From assembly GCA_019914995.1 (NCBI GenBank), contig CM034129.1, positions 496,001 through 560,000 of the forward strand: a stretch of 64,000 nt of DNA, read 5' to 3'. The notes under the pieces were generated by a model. The model had not been told where the DNA came from and did no database searches. It saw only the letters and a program-made list of their open reading frames with translations. Position 1 is the first letter of the stretch; every line of letters begins with the position of its first letter. This stretch comes from Acanthochlamys bracteata (lineage: Eukaryota; Streptophyta; Magnoliopsida; Pandanales; Velloziaceae). This document shows positions 14,960 through 33,615 of this stretch, piece after piece. The position numbers and the translations under genes were made by a program.

Positions 14960-15650
14960 CTGGAGCTATAATGGCACTTTTATAAAGTTCTGGGGATTCC
15001 TGATATTTGACCTCTGCCAAAGATCTAGCATGCATAATGGGTTCACTTTGATAAAGCCTGAGAAAACATTAACATACTAGTGATCACACACAGTACAACC
15101 AGATGTATTGTGATTCACAAAAGCAGCTTGTTATCAGAAGCAACTATCCAGAATGTTTAATTTTTACTAGGAAAGTTTTTTAATTTCAGAGCCTTGTGTT
15201 TTTTAATGCATATCTGTAGACAAATTGTGTCGGACACAGCACTGGATCCACCACTACCCTCCCTTCCTTCTTTAACCAACATAGGAAGAAAGTTATCAAA
15301 ATAAACTTCAGAGATCTTCTTGTTTATGTTAATGGAGTCAGCAATGGGATGCAAAACCTGGCACAAGAGAGTAAATAATAACATTTAGTAAGCAAGCAAG
15401 ACGATCTACCGAGATTTATCAACCTGGCACACTGCAATTATTAAAACAAGAGAATATATTATAAGTGAAGGAAACTGTTCCTGATGCACTGGCAATTCCA
15501 TCCAACAACCAATATCACCTGTGCATGAAGCTTTTCTGTTTCCATCACCATATATTCGACCAGAACCATCTTAACCAGACATACGATTGATGCTTGAATG
15601 CTATCATTGTTACTGGAATCGTGCTCTCTGGTTGGTGTTTCTCCCCTTCT
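14960..15650 (-). pseudogene. Three-exon fragment of an unrecognised gene
   Basis: Three protein-like blocks in the same strand carry consistent splice signals. E1 (about 15650-15519) encodes ...EHDSSNNDSIQASIV...METEKLHAQ and ends in a GT donor. E2 (from 15357) begins after an AG acceptor and encodes VLHPIADSININKKISEV, then YFDNFLPMLVKEGREG; its donor is uncertain. E3 (15057-14960) has an AG acceptor and a GT donor and encodes SEPIMHARSLAEVKYQES, then PELYKSAI. The composition is that of a helical soluble protein. I do not recognise the family. No further exons were found between 14960 and the phytocyanin gene, and the upstream side runs into the ADSL 3' flank. I therefore read it as a fragment carried in by rearrangement, though an unusual small gene cannot be ruled out. 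Confidence 0.5.
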
Positions 15651-15700
15651 TCATAGCTGTCTGTTTGCTTACAGTTAGTTGCATCTTTGCCTCGTCACTT

Positions 15701-15721
15701 GTTTTTTTTTTTTTTTTTTTT
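15701..15721. repeat. Poly-T tract
   Basis: A run of about 20 T residues lies just outside the right arm of the inverted repeat. It could be a retroposition tail, but no source element was identified. Confidence 0.6.
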
Positions 15722-15789
15722 GGTAGTTGTCCGTTGTTTGATAAAGTGGCTTGTTGTATTTGAGATGGTGGTGGCTTTTGGAATCAAAC

Positions 15790-19647
<3,858 letters not shown>

Positions 19648-20371
19648 TGACAGACAACAGATCAATCAAAATCTTTCAAGAAAACTCCACAAGACCTGCA
19701 ACAACTTCCATTATAAATCCCACCCTATCAATGTAGATAAGTAATGGTGCATCCTAGGCATTGTGAGGCTCAACATTGAGAAAGAGAATCTGAGTTTAGC
19801 TTAGCTTCAGTGCTCATAAAGTGCTATTTGTACCCAGATTTTGGTCTTAAAAACATGCAAACACTTTCTGATTTAATCTAAATATTCAAGTCAAGTAAAT
19901 GGCGGTGATTTATCATAAAAATAGATTGAGAAGCATTTCCCCCTCAATACTACAAACTCAGATGCCTTTATTGCATGAAATGTAACTTGTGACAACAAAA
20001 TAGCAATCAATTTCAATTGCAGTAGCTCTTATTCCACTATGTTACCGATAAAATCAAACAAGGGACAGCACAAAATTTCACCAAATAAACAAAAACTCAA
20101 GCAATTGGCAGAATCAATTTGTCAAAAAAAGCATAAATCCATCCACTACAAATATAAATCAAAACAAGGGACAACAAAAGATTTCACCAAATCAACAAAA
20201 ACTCAAGCAATTGGCAGAATCAATTTGTCAAAAAAGCATAAATCTATCCACTACAACACGATACGATCTGGCATAACCGTCTTAGAAAAATCCTACTTTG
20301 CCAAAAAAACTGGGCCAGATCGAATTCCTACAAACAAGTTTTCACCAAAAAGAAAAAAGATTGTAATCTCG
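19648..20371. other. ADSL leader side, with possible 5' UTR splice acceptor
   Basis: On the minus strand TTGTTGCAG/GTCTTGTGG at about 19696/19695 reads as a splice acceptor 48 bases before the ADSL ATG. The four tandem ADSL halves lose similarity to the complete gene at about this point. The region also holds the 105-bp tandem repeat at 20051-20256 and the left flank of the LTR-like element. Confidence 0.4.
20051..20256 (+). repeat. Two-copy tandem repeat, period about 105 bp
   Basis: 20051-20155 and 20156-20256 are near-identical; each contains ACTCAAGCAATTGGCAGAAT and ATCAATTTGTC. The repeat gives an open frame with an internally duplicated peptide, which I regard as accidental. Confidence 0.85.
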
Positions 20372-23300
20372 TGTCACGACCCAACCTGTGAGTCATGACC
20401 GGCACTAGACTAAACCAAACCTAAGTAGAATTCGAGCTTGGTCCAGCCTAGTAAGCCTAACACAAAATCGACTCAAAACATAAAAATCCAAATTTTTAGA
20501 AAAATTTGACAGAATTTCCCCTAAAATTCAAGAAGAGGAACCTAACAATTAAATCACAACAAGTGTCACAAACTCGTAACAACAACACGAATAAATAAAA
20601 CACAAAAAAGAGACAACTTATGCAACCGCTACCTGCGGTAATACATTTCAACAAAAGAGAAAATAAATAAATAAATAACTGGCTATCAAGCCAATAAGTT
20701 ACAAACAAATAATAAGAAAGAAACAGTCCCTCGAATGTTACAGAGCCAACTAAATAAATTATGAAATATAAAAACATACCCTTATAGCGCCACTCCGATT
20801 CACGGTAGCGAGAATTCATTAAACTCCAGCTCAACCCTGTAATAACTAGGGGAGGCAAAAGAAAGAAAAGACTGAGCCCAGTCTCAGTGAGGTAATAAAT
20901 CAGGGATGCACCATTTAAAGCTTCTAATGCATTACCTAATTTTATCTTTCTGCTCCTCTATATGCCACAAATGCATCGATAGATCAGAGCATGCCTTACT
21001 TAGTTCTAGGTCATTCCATACCGACCTAATTCTAGTAAGGACAGATACGGGTATGATGATATGCAGTACATACACCCTTCTCTCATATCAACGATTTATC
21101 TTATGCGAGTACTCTATCCTTACATATTTATATTCACATACCTATAATTAACTATACCAAACCCACATCTTTATATTATCTACATGCATACGTTTATTAG
21201 TACGAAATTATACCTCTATAGGTTATCCACTCGGACATACTAATTATAACGTGTGTCATGCATCAAGGAGTTATAATCCTATAGTTGAAGCAATCAAGTA
21301 AGACCATGCCACTAACTTCTTTCATAACGCTATCAATATATACATATACTCTAGATTAAGAAAGTAATCTTATATACATATCTCACAAGTCTCAATGAAC
21401 CTCATGCATCTACATTTTCGAATCTCATATAGCAAAGATGTTTGAATACATGCATACATAATTATGAGCAATGGGTCGAATACATGCCTATATTATTTAT
21501 ATGTATGACTATGTCTACATATGTACCTATATTTATGATCAAGATGAAGTAAAGGATCAAATGTATATCTATACCATCTGTATATGTCATGGTGTATACA
21601 TATGTACCTATCTACATGACGTGACACTGATCAGGGAATCAGGATAATAATCATATAACCCGAGGCGAGACCAGGTCTCGGCTCAACCTACTAACCAGTC
21701 GCTCTGCCTCGCGCGGAGGTGCAACCATCCGGTGATCGAACCGGATGGGCCGTGGTATCGCCTTCACGCGCATGGGCCTAACAATACTATGGCCATAGGT
21801 GGGTGCCCGCCCACCCCCATCGGGTCCCGATTTGACCCACGACTACTTTTGCCTCGTCAAATGCAGCAGTGTCCATGCATAAGGTCAATCGAGCTCAAAG
21901 CCTCTACAGGCATTAGTCATAGATCATATGCATATGCATTTTCACATAATGAGTCAGGCTTGAAAGCCTCTAATAGATTTCAATCACAACCGATATCCAT
22001 GCACATGTAGGAATACAAATATCACATGCTCTATGCTTGAAATTCATGTGCAAATAATAGGTAGAAGTCGCTCTCATATATCTAAAACTACCATGCATCA
22101 TGTTACAATAATTGCCATTTTTGAAAAGTATGCTTTACCACTGAATTATGCATCCAATGCAGAAGCCCACATGGCATATATAATAGTGCATGCGATTTAT
22201 TTCTTACATGCACTTGCTAGACATACTAAACCATTTAGTAGTCCTAAATAAGTGTATTACGTCATGATTATTACATATATGCCAGTTCTAAGCATGCTAA
22301 TATGCTAGGCCCAAAATCTATAGTTATATTTAGCATAGGTCATAACTTATAAATGTCTAAAATATAGTGCATAATTCTCATGCCCGATTAAGTGCTATAC
22401 TTTACGTGTAAGAGCATTCTATGCATCTCGTGCATTTATATATCACAATTCTAGTTGTATAACATACAACAATGAAATTCTTATCAACCATAAAATCTGA
22501 TCAATTTCTAGCATATTATTTTAATTACTATCACTATCTTAGTCTTATGCAAGTATGCATACATAGACATGAGGATCAAATCTCAAATTATGCACTGAAA
22601 ATGACAAGGTCATGTCGGAGATTCCAAACAGATGTTACTTGCGTTAAAAACCTAACGATAAGCTAAAAAGAGAAGACGCAAGTAACCCTCACCTGAAGGT
22701 CCACGCAATTCGCCTAACTCCGTAAGTTATCACCAAGCCACACCCAAAGGTTCCACAGCTACGTTCGATCATAAAGTGGATAAATATCATTATACTTAAT
22801 TCGATAACCGAAATCAATCACATTCCTTATACACGTCCATATCCAAACATAGCCCAAACCGACGTAAGGCACCATTGACTTCAAAAATCCGATAATTACA
22901 TATTTAAGTCCACAATCATCAACTCGATAATTCTTAACTAGTATTAGTGCTAGCAAATTTAGAAAGCTTACCTGAATCAACAATCAATCCCAAATCCGAA
23001 CCGGCATAGTAACATGATAACGACAAACTTGTCGATTTTCAATCCAAACATCTATGGTAAATAGGATCAAGGCTAATCCCCAATAATTAAGTTTAGAAAT
23101 TCAAAAAGGACACAAAAGAGCAACAAAACTCACCTCAATTGTATGTCTCGACGGCTCGCCGGATTCCGGCGAAAATTAGGGTTCCGGCGAACTTCGGCCA
23201 AGGGGCATTCATGTGGTTAAAAGATGCAGCTGCACCGGCCGAACTCAACAAGAAGAATATTAAGGCCGAAAAACAACGGCGATGGCCGGAAATGGACGAA

Positions 23301-23726
23301 TCAACATACCCGCCCAAAGCTCGCTCAAAAACATTCCGCCGGCACTGCAATCATCGAAATTGAGTGAGGGGAAAGTTATAACGGGTCGAGGAGAGGGATT
23401 TTAGCAAGTCGGCGTCGAAGAAGCCGCGGTGAATCGACGACGGCCAAACTAGGGTTTTGCTCCGCGGTGAAAGAAAACTCAATCCGGCAAAAATTAAAGC
23501 AAGGAGAGCAAAAGGAAGGCTTGGAGATGCACGCCGGAGTAAGAACAAAAGAAAATAATGGCGCCGGAGAGGAGAAATCGCAGCCGGTGAGGGGGCACAG
23601 AGAAGGGGATTGTCGGGTGGAGAAGAAGAATAAAGGTGAGGAGAAAATAAAAAAGAAAACATTGCATACTAGGGCCTCCATCTCCAACAATGGCTTAGTC
23701 TACCCCACTAAAATCAAGCTATTACA
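20372..23726. mobile_element. Solo-LTR-like retrotransposon remnant, 3355 bp, TSD TCTCG
   Basis: The element begins TGTCACGACCC and ends GCTATTACA, so it has the TG...CA ends of an LTR. It is flanked by the same five bases, TCTCG, at 20367-20371 and 23727-23731, the target-duplication length expected for LTR retrotransposons. No gag-pol reading frame, primer-binding site or internal repeat of the first few hundred bases was found, so it reads as a long solo LTR left by recombination; a non-autonomous element is the alternative. The interior has a long AT-rich part (20900-23000), a GC-rich block near 21690-21850, and a GC-rich terminal block from about 23130 to 23640. Gypsy-type origin is plausible from LTR length but unproven. 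Orientation is not determined. Confidence 0.7.
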
Positions 23727-23852
23727 TCTCGTATAACTTGTTGAGCTAGGTATTACACGAACATGCATCAAACATTAAAAAGAATCCATTTTTCTTGAAA
23801 AAAAACAAAATTTTCGAAATTCAAGAAACAAGGGTGTCATTGAAAACCTTAC

Positions 23853-23960
23853 CGAGCACCGATCTATGTATATGGAGATCGCAGAGGAGAAAGAAATTGA
23901 GGAAGAGATGAATCTCTCCGTCGCTCTCTTCTCTCTCTCGCAAGCGCTCTCGGCTACCAA
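23853..23960 (-). other. Candidate 5' untranslated exon of the complete ADSL gene
   Basis: A pyrimidine-rich, GC-richer block reads on the minus strand into GGTGCTCG/GTAAGG, a good splice donor at 23853/23852. Paired with the acceptor at 19696 it would make a 4.16-kb leader intron containing the LTR-like element. Without the LTR and one TSD copy that intron would be about 0.8 kb. No transcript evidence is available. Confidence 0.35.
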
Positions 23961-25062
23961 GGAACAGAATTTTTTTGTCAGACTAAATTTTTAAATAATG
24001 AAAAAATTAATTAATTTACTTGCAGAAAGAAGCTAAGACTAATTTCCAATAACGGTCTAATATATGTGATATTTTGGATCTAAAAGGAAATAATGAAAAT
24101 AAGGACTTGTTTGGGATAATAATGAATTAAAGTGGTCCAGTAAAGCAAACAATCATGAATTGATTAATTAATGGAGTAATAAACCAATGACGTCATAGAT
24201 GTAAACATTTTGCCTGAACTTCAAAATAAAAGTTTAAATAAACAAAAATAACAAGAAACTAGAAAAGAGATTATTAGAATAAATACAGCATGTCTTTATG
24301 TGCCGTTAGACAGACTGCCACAGAGCACTCTAACTATTTGACAACTGTATTACCTTTTAAAATTTTTTCTATTAAATTTGTTTCCGTGGATTCTAAATGA
24401 GAGAATATTTTAATTATATAAAAAGTGAATAAGTTTCATAAATAAAATAAATAAAGTATAATTTATTAAAAACAGAGATTGAAGTGATAATTAGAATAGG
24501 TGAAGTAAAGTAAAGTTTTAATTAAATTTCAATAAAATAAAATATAATAAAAATATTTTATAAATAGAAAAACTTAAATTTGATAAAAATAACTAAATAG
24601 TTTGCAATTAAATATGTACTGACAAAAGCTAAAACACAATTGGCCCCGTTTCCTAACTTCGTACTTTTCAGCCCAAATCCAGCATAACAAGGGCCCACAA
24701 AAGCCCATTTACCTTAAACCAGTACTGCAGAAATTAAATCGAGAATTTACTGAGATAAGACAAACTGAAATAAGAATACTGTTAATGCGAGATCTGGATC
24801 TCAAACATTCAGTACATACAGAGCTGGCATTTCTGTTCGTTCAATCAGTACGATCTCTGCTTGCGCATGTAGTCATCCGTCATCGAACGAACATGTTTCT
24901 CATGCTCACAGTTTCTTATAACTAAATTTTTGAATAACAGTAAGAACAATGAATTTTTAGTCACAATTTTAGTTTCTTGTTCACCAAAATTATCAGCTAC
25001 GTACTTCAGGATCAACATTGCTTCTCCATTTTAAAATCAGCAAAACTGATACTTTTTCTGGT
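23961..25062. other. Intergenic DNA between the ADSL leader and CNGC2 copy B
   Basis: AT-rich sequence, with the presumed 3' flank of the minus-strand CNGC2 copy nearest 25062. No gene seen. Confidence 0.5.
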
Positions 25063-27868
25063 CTACTCGAGGTGATCGTGCGGGCAGAGAGACATGAATA
25101 TGACTGCATATCTTCTAAGACGGCGTTGTTCGTGATCATCGCTGCAATCACCAGACTGAATCACAAACCCTGTTCTAGTTCTCATCTTGTGTCGCCGCCA
25201 AGCTAGCTGTATGTTAACCGCTGCCCAAGTCCTCCAGTTCGATGAATAATACCTCGCTGTTCTTTTAAGTCTTTCGTTCGCGAACTTGTACCTGAAGTGT
25301 TCAGTGATGTACCGCAAGTCCAAGGCATCTAAACCGAACCCTTCAGTTGCTTCCATGCATTCAAATGTGGCCGACGATGCAGGCAAGCGATCAATGAATG
25401 GGCGGCGGAGGCACCATGAGAGAAGCTCATCACCTAAAAAGTTCCCCGGTCCTAGCGTGCATGTGGCAACCATACCTGCGCTTAGCCGCTGTGTGCTTTT
25501 AAGCGGCCACGGAGAATGAACACCATTCTCTGCACGGGATCTCCTTCTCTGATGACCTGATGACAATGGTTTCACTTAATACTTTTAGATCATGAACAGT
25601 TTCTGTTGTTTAGTTCTGTTACCTTTTCGCCAGTGGAGAACACGAGTTGTTCAACTCTATCGCATATGTTGTCAAGAATCAAATCGTCCAAGTTGTGAAA
25701 CAAAGGGACCTGATCAGGAAAGATAGCAAAACTGTTTTGAGTTTTTTTCATAAACATGCTACGATACTGAAATTTGTAAACTGACCGAAAGCAATATTTC
25801 TGTAGACCATAGCCGTGGTACCTGTTTTACGAGATCAATACAAAGATGGCGTTTGATATCACGTCTAAGCCCTTCTGGCAAGTCCTTGATGACATCCGTT
25901 TCATCTTCCCTCTCATGGCAGCCCACCTCTGCCGTTCAAATTGACGCACCCTCTGTCTCAACCTTGAAGGCAGCTGCCTGCGTTTCATCCACCATTCCAT
26001 GTCTCGGCATCTCAGCTGCATCTTTCTCTTCCTTGACATGACTGCATGCAAGAACACCTGTTCACAAACAACGTCGTCAGCCATGAAAAAACATGATGAT
26101 CATGGTGGTCTCAAGTTTCAAGTACCTGAATGTTTCCGATCAATAATGTGAACAGCATTAGGCCGCTCAGTACAATGATTATACTGAATATGACTTCAAG
26201 CCAGTTACTAGTTGGCTCAAGATCATTGCCAAAGGTGCTGCATAGAAGTAAACGAAAAACCATTATCACATATTCACCAGATGTAAGTTTAATATGTAAT
26301 TCACTAAACAAAAATCTTTGCTGTATCGATCTTTCATGATGATTTGGTTGTATTGAGTTATTACCTGAGAGTCATGAGGCCCCAGAATATAGGATAGAGG
26401 ATCTTGACAGCAAGAGAGCTGCTGGAAACAACAGGAAGGGCCCAGTTATAAATTCCATAAGGAAATGGTCCATTGACATCCAAGCAAACAGGGATGCTCT
26501 GGTTGATTTGGCTCAGTGACCACTGGTTCTTTTCACATGAGAGTTCATCCATGCCTGGTGATAAGAAAAGACGGTAGCAAACCTCCTTGGAACAGGCCAA
26601 GGATACCATACCGCAGTTGTTATCTTTCTGGCATTGCTGCTGTAGGCAAGACGCCACACGTTGGATCGCAAGGACATACCAACAACCTCCAGCGACCTGG
26701 AAAATAAAAATTCACCGATCAGTTTCTAACAAGAGTTTGATATGTAAAAGCATCACTCTAAACTGAGGTACTCACATGAGAGGCAATGAAGTAAGCAATG
26801 AGATTGAGCCCAAAGCCCCACCAGATAGTTCCGAAGATGTAGCCGGTGACCTTTCGCATCTTCTTCATGACCAGGACACAGTGACAAACCTTGGGTAAAA
26901 ATTGGAATGCAAAGATCAGGAAGTATTGTCATTATCAGCTTGATCTCTTCCTCTCTGATCAATCTAGGCAGGATTAACCAGAAGACCACCTGCATGTATT
27001 ATATATACTCTATCAGCTTAATAGCTAGAAGTAAACAATAATGTTGGGCAAAAGCACATGAACCCAATGTGGAACCACGGAAAAACATTAGCCCGTTCTT
27101 GTCCTCTCTCCCAAAAAACCAGCCCAACTCAAAACTCCAGGAGCAAGTGTGTAGGTGTTTTTCATATATATTCTATTGATAAACTCTTCGAAAAGGTTTG
27201 AACTTTTCATCTGTCTATATAAATAATAAAACTATTTTTTTCTGAAAAGATGGATAAGAAGAACTGAGTAATAAATCAATCACGAATTGTTCTCTGAAGC
27301 TGAGGAACACTTGCAAGTTAATTGCTAATCACTTACCTGAGGGACAGGCAGAATAACAAAGATATCAAACCAGAAACCTCCCGTCGATTTGAAGTAGTGC
27401 AGTGCTATGGTTTTTGCATCCCAGACAAGCTTGCCGCAGCCCACTACAAGTGATTCCCTGGAGACATAAGCAAGCCTGAATTGCAGGCAGACATAAATAA
27501 GGTGTGTGACATCAGCTACAGTTCGGAGCACTGTGACTGCAGCAGAGAGTTCACCCTCCATGTACAGGCACGGTGACCCATCCCGGCCGACAGAGAGGGA
27601 GTAAAAGAACAGAGGGTCGATAGCCAGAGACAGAGCCCGCACCAGCAGCAACGTGCGGTTGCAGTTCTGGACTCTCTTGCTCCGCGGGCCTAGAACCTTG
27701 CCGAACAACCATCCTGATGATTTCGAGCATTTGTGCTGCTGTGATGGTAGTGTAAGTAGAGAAGACGATAGAGAAGATCGGATGGGGTTCAGGGATGAGC
27801 CAGCACAGGCCTCCCACTCCGGCGAGTTTGCACGATCGCAGCTTGTTGAGTGGAAGGCTGGCACACCA
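25063..27868 (-). pseudogene. CNGC2: CNGC2-like copy B, N-terminally truncated and frameshifted
   Basis: Exon blocks: 27868-27337, 26989-26776, 26696-26365, 26237-26126, 26057-25822, 25709-25623, 25556-25063, with good splice sites. It retains S1-S6, the pore region (GPFPYGIYNWALP, then STFGNDLEPTSN where Arabidopsis CNGC2 has AND in the filter position), the nucleotide-binding domain (GDELLSWCLRRPF), an IQ-type motif (AAVNIQLAWRR) and the terminal PHDHLE. Three breaks disrupt it. Exon 2 lacks two bases after KLIMTIL. Exon 5 lacks one base after RWAAMRG. Exon 7 lacks one base in an A-run before STQRLSAGM. The first about 57 codons of copy A are missing; homology stops at GVPAFHS, and no start replaces them convincingly. 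VLDPRSK has become VLGPRSK. Assembly error is possible, but three indels plus a truncation favour a pseudogene. Confidence 0.85.
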
Positions 27869-28256
27869 TGCTCAGAGAAATAAGACATAATGAAAAGACA
27901 ATGTATTAAATGATGAAGAAAAGGGTTAAACCATCCGGTAAGGCACAAATATTTGAATTTTCATGTAAAAATAATAAATTCTATATTTAGTTCGAAGAAA
28001 GGCTTATAACAAAAATATCTGTATCAGGGTAGAAGAAGAAAACATATAACGTCCATGTTTGTGAAAATAGTCCTACCTTGAAATTTTAGATTGAGATGGT
28101 GGCGATTGGGATACCCTTACCTTAATAGCTAGTTTTTGTAGTGCAAATTTTATTTGATTTGTTAAGAAAGTATCAAAGCGAATTGTTTATAACATGACCT
28201 TTAAAGTGTAGCCCAATATCGCATAAATATTTGTATGACAGTATCAGGGAATATTA
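27869..28256. repeat. Left flank of tandem ADSL unit 1, shared with unit 4
   Basis: Homology to about 35863-36176 begins near CACAAATATTTG (about 27938) and runs up to the ADSL breakpoint. Between 27869 and 27937 lies the junction with the broken CNGC2 copy. The segment from about 28140 (GTTAAGAAAGTATCA onwards) is common to all four units. Confidence 0.7.
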
Positions 28257-29676
<1,420 letters not shown>

Positions 29677-30124
29677 CTTGAGCAGAATTATTCCAAGTAT
29701 ATATATGTAATCAATCGTAATCAAGGCAACTGGATGAAGGTTTCTAGCATGTAATTCAAAGGAAACACGGAGAATAATTGATCAAAGGTAGAAGAACGCT
29801 ACTAAGCTTGACCACTGACCAGAGAACGGCGGCAGTGATGGTGACGGTGGTGGTTCGAAAAGAGGATAAACCTTCTCTGATTGTAATCAGTACAAAAAAA
29901 AAATTGAAAATCTGATGAAATCGAAAATTTCACAAATTTCACGAAATCAAATAGAAATCGAAGAAAAAATTGAAAGAAACGGCGAAAATAAAATCGAAAC
30001 TGTGTTCTAGAACTTACCTCGATCGACGGCGGCGAAGCAGCACGGCAAGATCAGAGCAGAACACGGCGAGTATGAAGGAGTTGATCGAACACGAGGCAGC
30101 TGCGTGATCATCTAATTTTTTCGG
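29677..30124. repeat. Spacer B, first copy (possible promoter and first-exon fragment)
   Basis: Starts TTGAGCAGAATTATTCC and matches 33178-33615 closely. On the minus strand it includes a GC-rich stretch ending GTCGATCGAG/GTAAGTTC, a strong splice-donor context, so it may derive from a gene's first untranslated exon and promoter. Confidence 0.7.
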
Positions 30125-31850
<1,726 letters not shown>

Positions 31851-33177
31851 GAGCAGGATCAAGCAGAAAATCGAGAAAAGAGAAGTCTTGAACAAGGAGG
31901 GAAGAATTCAATTGGAATTTTAAATAACAAATAATATAGATTGGTGAGAGGAAAGCAAGAACTAGTTGGCTAGTTAGGTAAGGTCGGGCTTTGAAGTTTT
32001 GGTAACTTTGGCTAGTTAGGTAAGATGGACCATGGCATTCAGGAAGCTGTAAAAACAAAAATTCAAGTAATTAGAGCAGAAACAGAGCATGCATGATTAT
32101 AACAAAGAAAATAAGAGCATGTATGCACTTCTCTCTACAACACTGTAGCTTGAATTATTATTGAACAAAAAGACACAAACTCCAGAAGGAAACTCATTTT
32201 TCATAAACATGCTAACCATAAACATTCAAATAACTTGCCAACTACATTAAAGACCACAAAAGAAACTATTTAACTGCACCATATAGATAACAATAACACC
32301 TAGAACTTAATACAATAGCAGAGAACACCAACCATAAAAATCTTATCAGCAACCAACTTGACCTTACGAAAAAAACATATATTAGAAGTTTTAACCCAAT
32401 TTTTTGCAAGCATAATCTGACGGATGCCATTAGCTAAAACTAGCATGTCTCATAGCAATAATGTGCAACACACCCTTCTCTAGCATGCGGATAAAATATA
32501 AGGATTCTCAGAGATCAAATTTTCAACTGATGGATGAAAACCTTCTTCTTTCTATGTAAAATATAAAAACGACCATATAATATTTGAAAGTCCAAATGTG
32601 CATAAGCCAATTTCATAAGCTGCTTTGCAAAAACAGTTAAAGTAAAACCAAGCAGCATGCTTGCAATTGCTTTAACACCCTCACTGCATTATATCTTATT
32701 TCATATAGATAACAACAAAAATTTTTTAATGAATTCCATTCACAAACCTTTCACATATCAAAGCACATACATCTATGACCAACTCAGAAATTCCATATAC
32801 AGCAATTTTCAATCCAATACAGAAAGCAATTTCAAAAGTTCAACCTTTCTTCTTCTCATATATCTTCTCATAACCAATCGCTGCTCCATTTTCTAAGAAT
32901 TATGGTCACAACGTAACTGTAGAAGTATTTTTGGACTCCGAACGCAATAAAAAATACAGATGAAATTTTCATACAAACAGATTAAGAAAATCTAAAAATT
33001 TTATGTTATAACGAAATTCCTAATATACAAACGGAGACACTCGAGAGAGTAGAAAACTTACAGTTTCGTTTCATCCGACAAAGAGTCCTATGATCCCCTC
33101 CATCATCCGATGAAGAATCGGAAGCAAACATCCTTTAGTTCTCTCTCTCTCTATGTATTCCATCGAAATCAATCAAA
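31851..33177. other. Upstream segment of unit 2, present only once
   Basis: After about 200 bases of leader homology shared with units 3 and 4, this is AT-rich DNA with no clear gene. On the minus strand near 33060-33165, an ATG opens a short frame (MFASDSSSDDGGDHRT) that ends in a donor-like CT/GTAAGTTTT. It may be a stray first exon. The segment appears deleted from unit 1, where exon 1 is fused directly to spacer B. Confidence 0.45.
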
Positions 33178-33615
33178 CACTTGAGCAGAATTATTCCAAG
33201 TCTATATATGTAATCAATCGTAATCAAGGCAATTGGATGAAGGTTTCTAGCATGTAATTCAAAAGAAACACGGAGAATAATTGATCAAAGATAGAATAAC
33301 GCTACTAAGCTTGACCACTGACCAGAGAACGGCGGCAGTGATGGTGACGGCGGTGGTTCGAGAAGAGAATAAACCTTCTCTGATTGTAATCAGTACAAAA
33401 AAAAATTGAAAATCCGATGAAATCGAAAATTTCACGAAATCAAATCGAAATCGAAAAAAACAATTGAAAGAAGCGGCGAAAATAAAATCGAAACTGTGTT
33501 CCAGAACTTACCTCGATCGACGGCGGCGAAGCACCACGGCAAGATCAGAGCAGAACGCGGCGAGTGTGAAGGAGTTGATCGAACACGAGGCAGCTGCGTG
33601 ATCATCTAATTTTTT
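33178..33615. repeat. Spacer B, second copy
   Basis: Near-identical to 29677-30124, including the GC-rich block and donor-like GATCGAG/GTAAGTTC on the minus strand. It precedes unit 3 exactly as the first copy precedes unit 2. Confidence 0.75.

Noticed and set aside
20039-20398. 119-codon plus open frame
   Set aside because: Generated by the 105-bp tandem repeat and running into the LTR; Lys/Gln-rich with no protein-like features.
23351-23736. Several overlapping open frames in the GC-rich end of the LTR-like element
   Set aside because: Frames overlap on both strands, are low-complexity, and lie in the element's terminal block; no gag-pol similarity seen.
27551-27883. Open frames on both strands across 27551-27883
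   Set aside because: Shadows of CNGC2 copy B exon 1.
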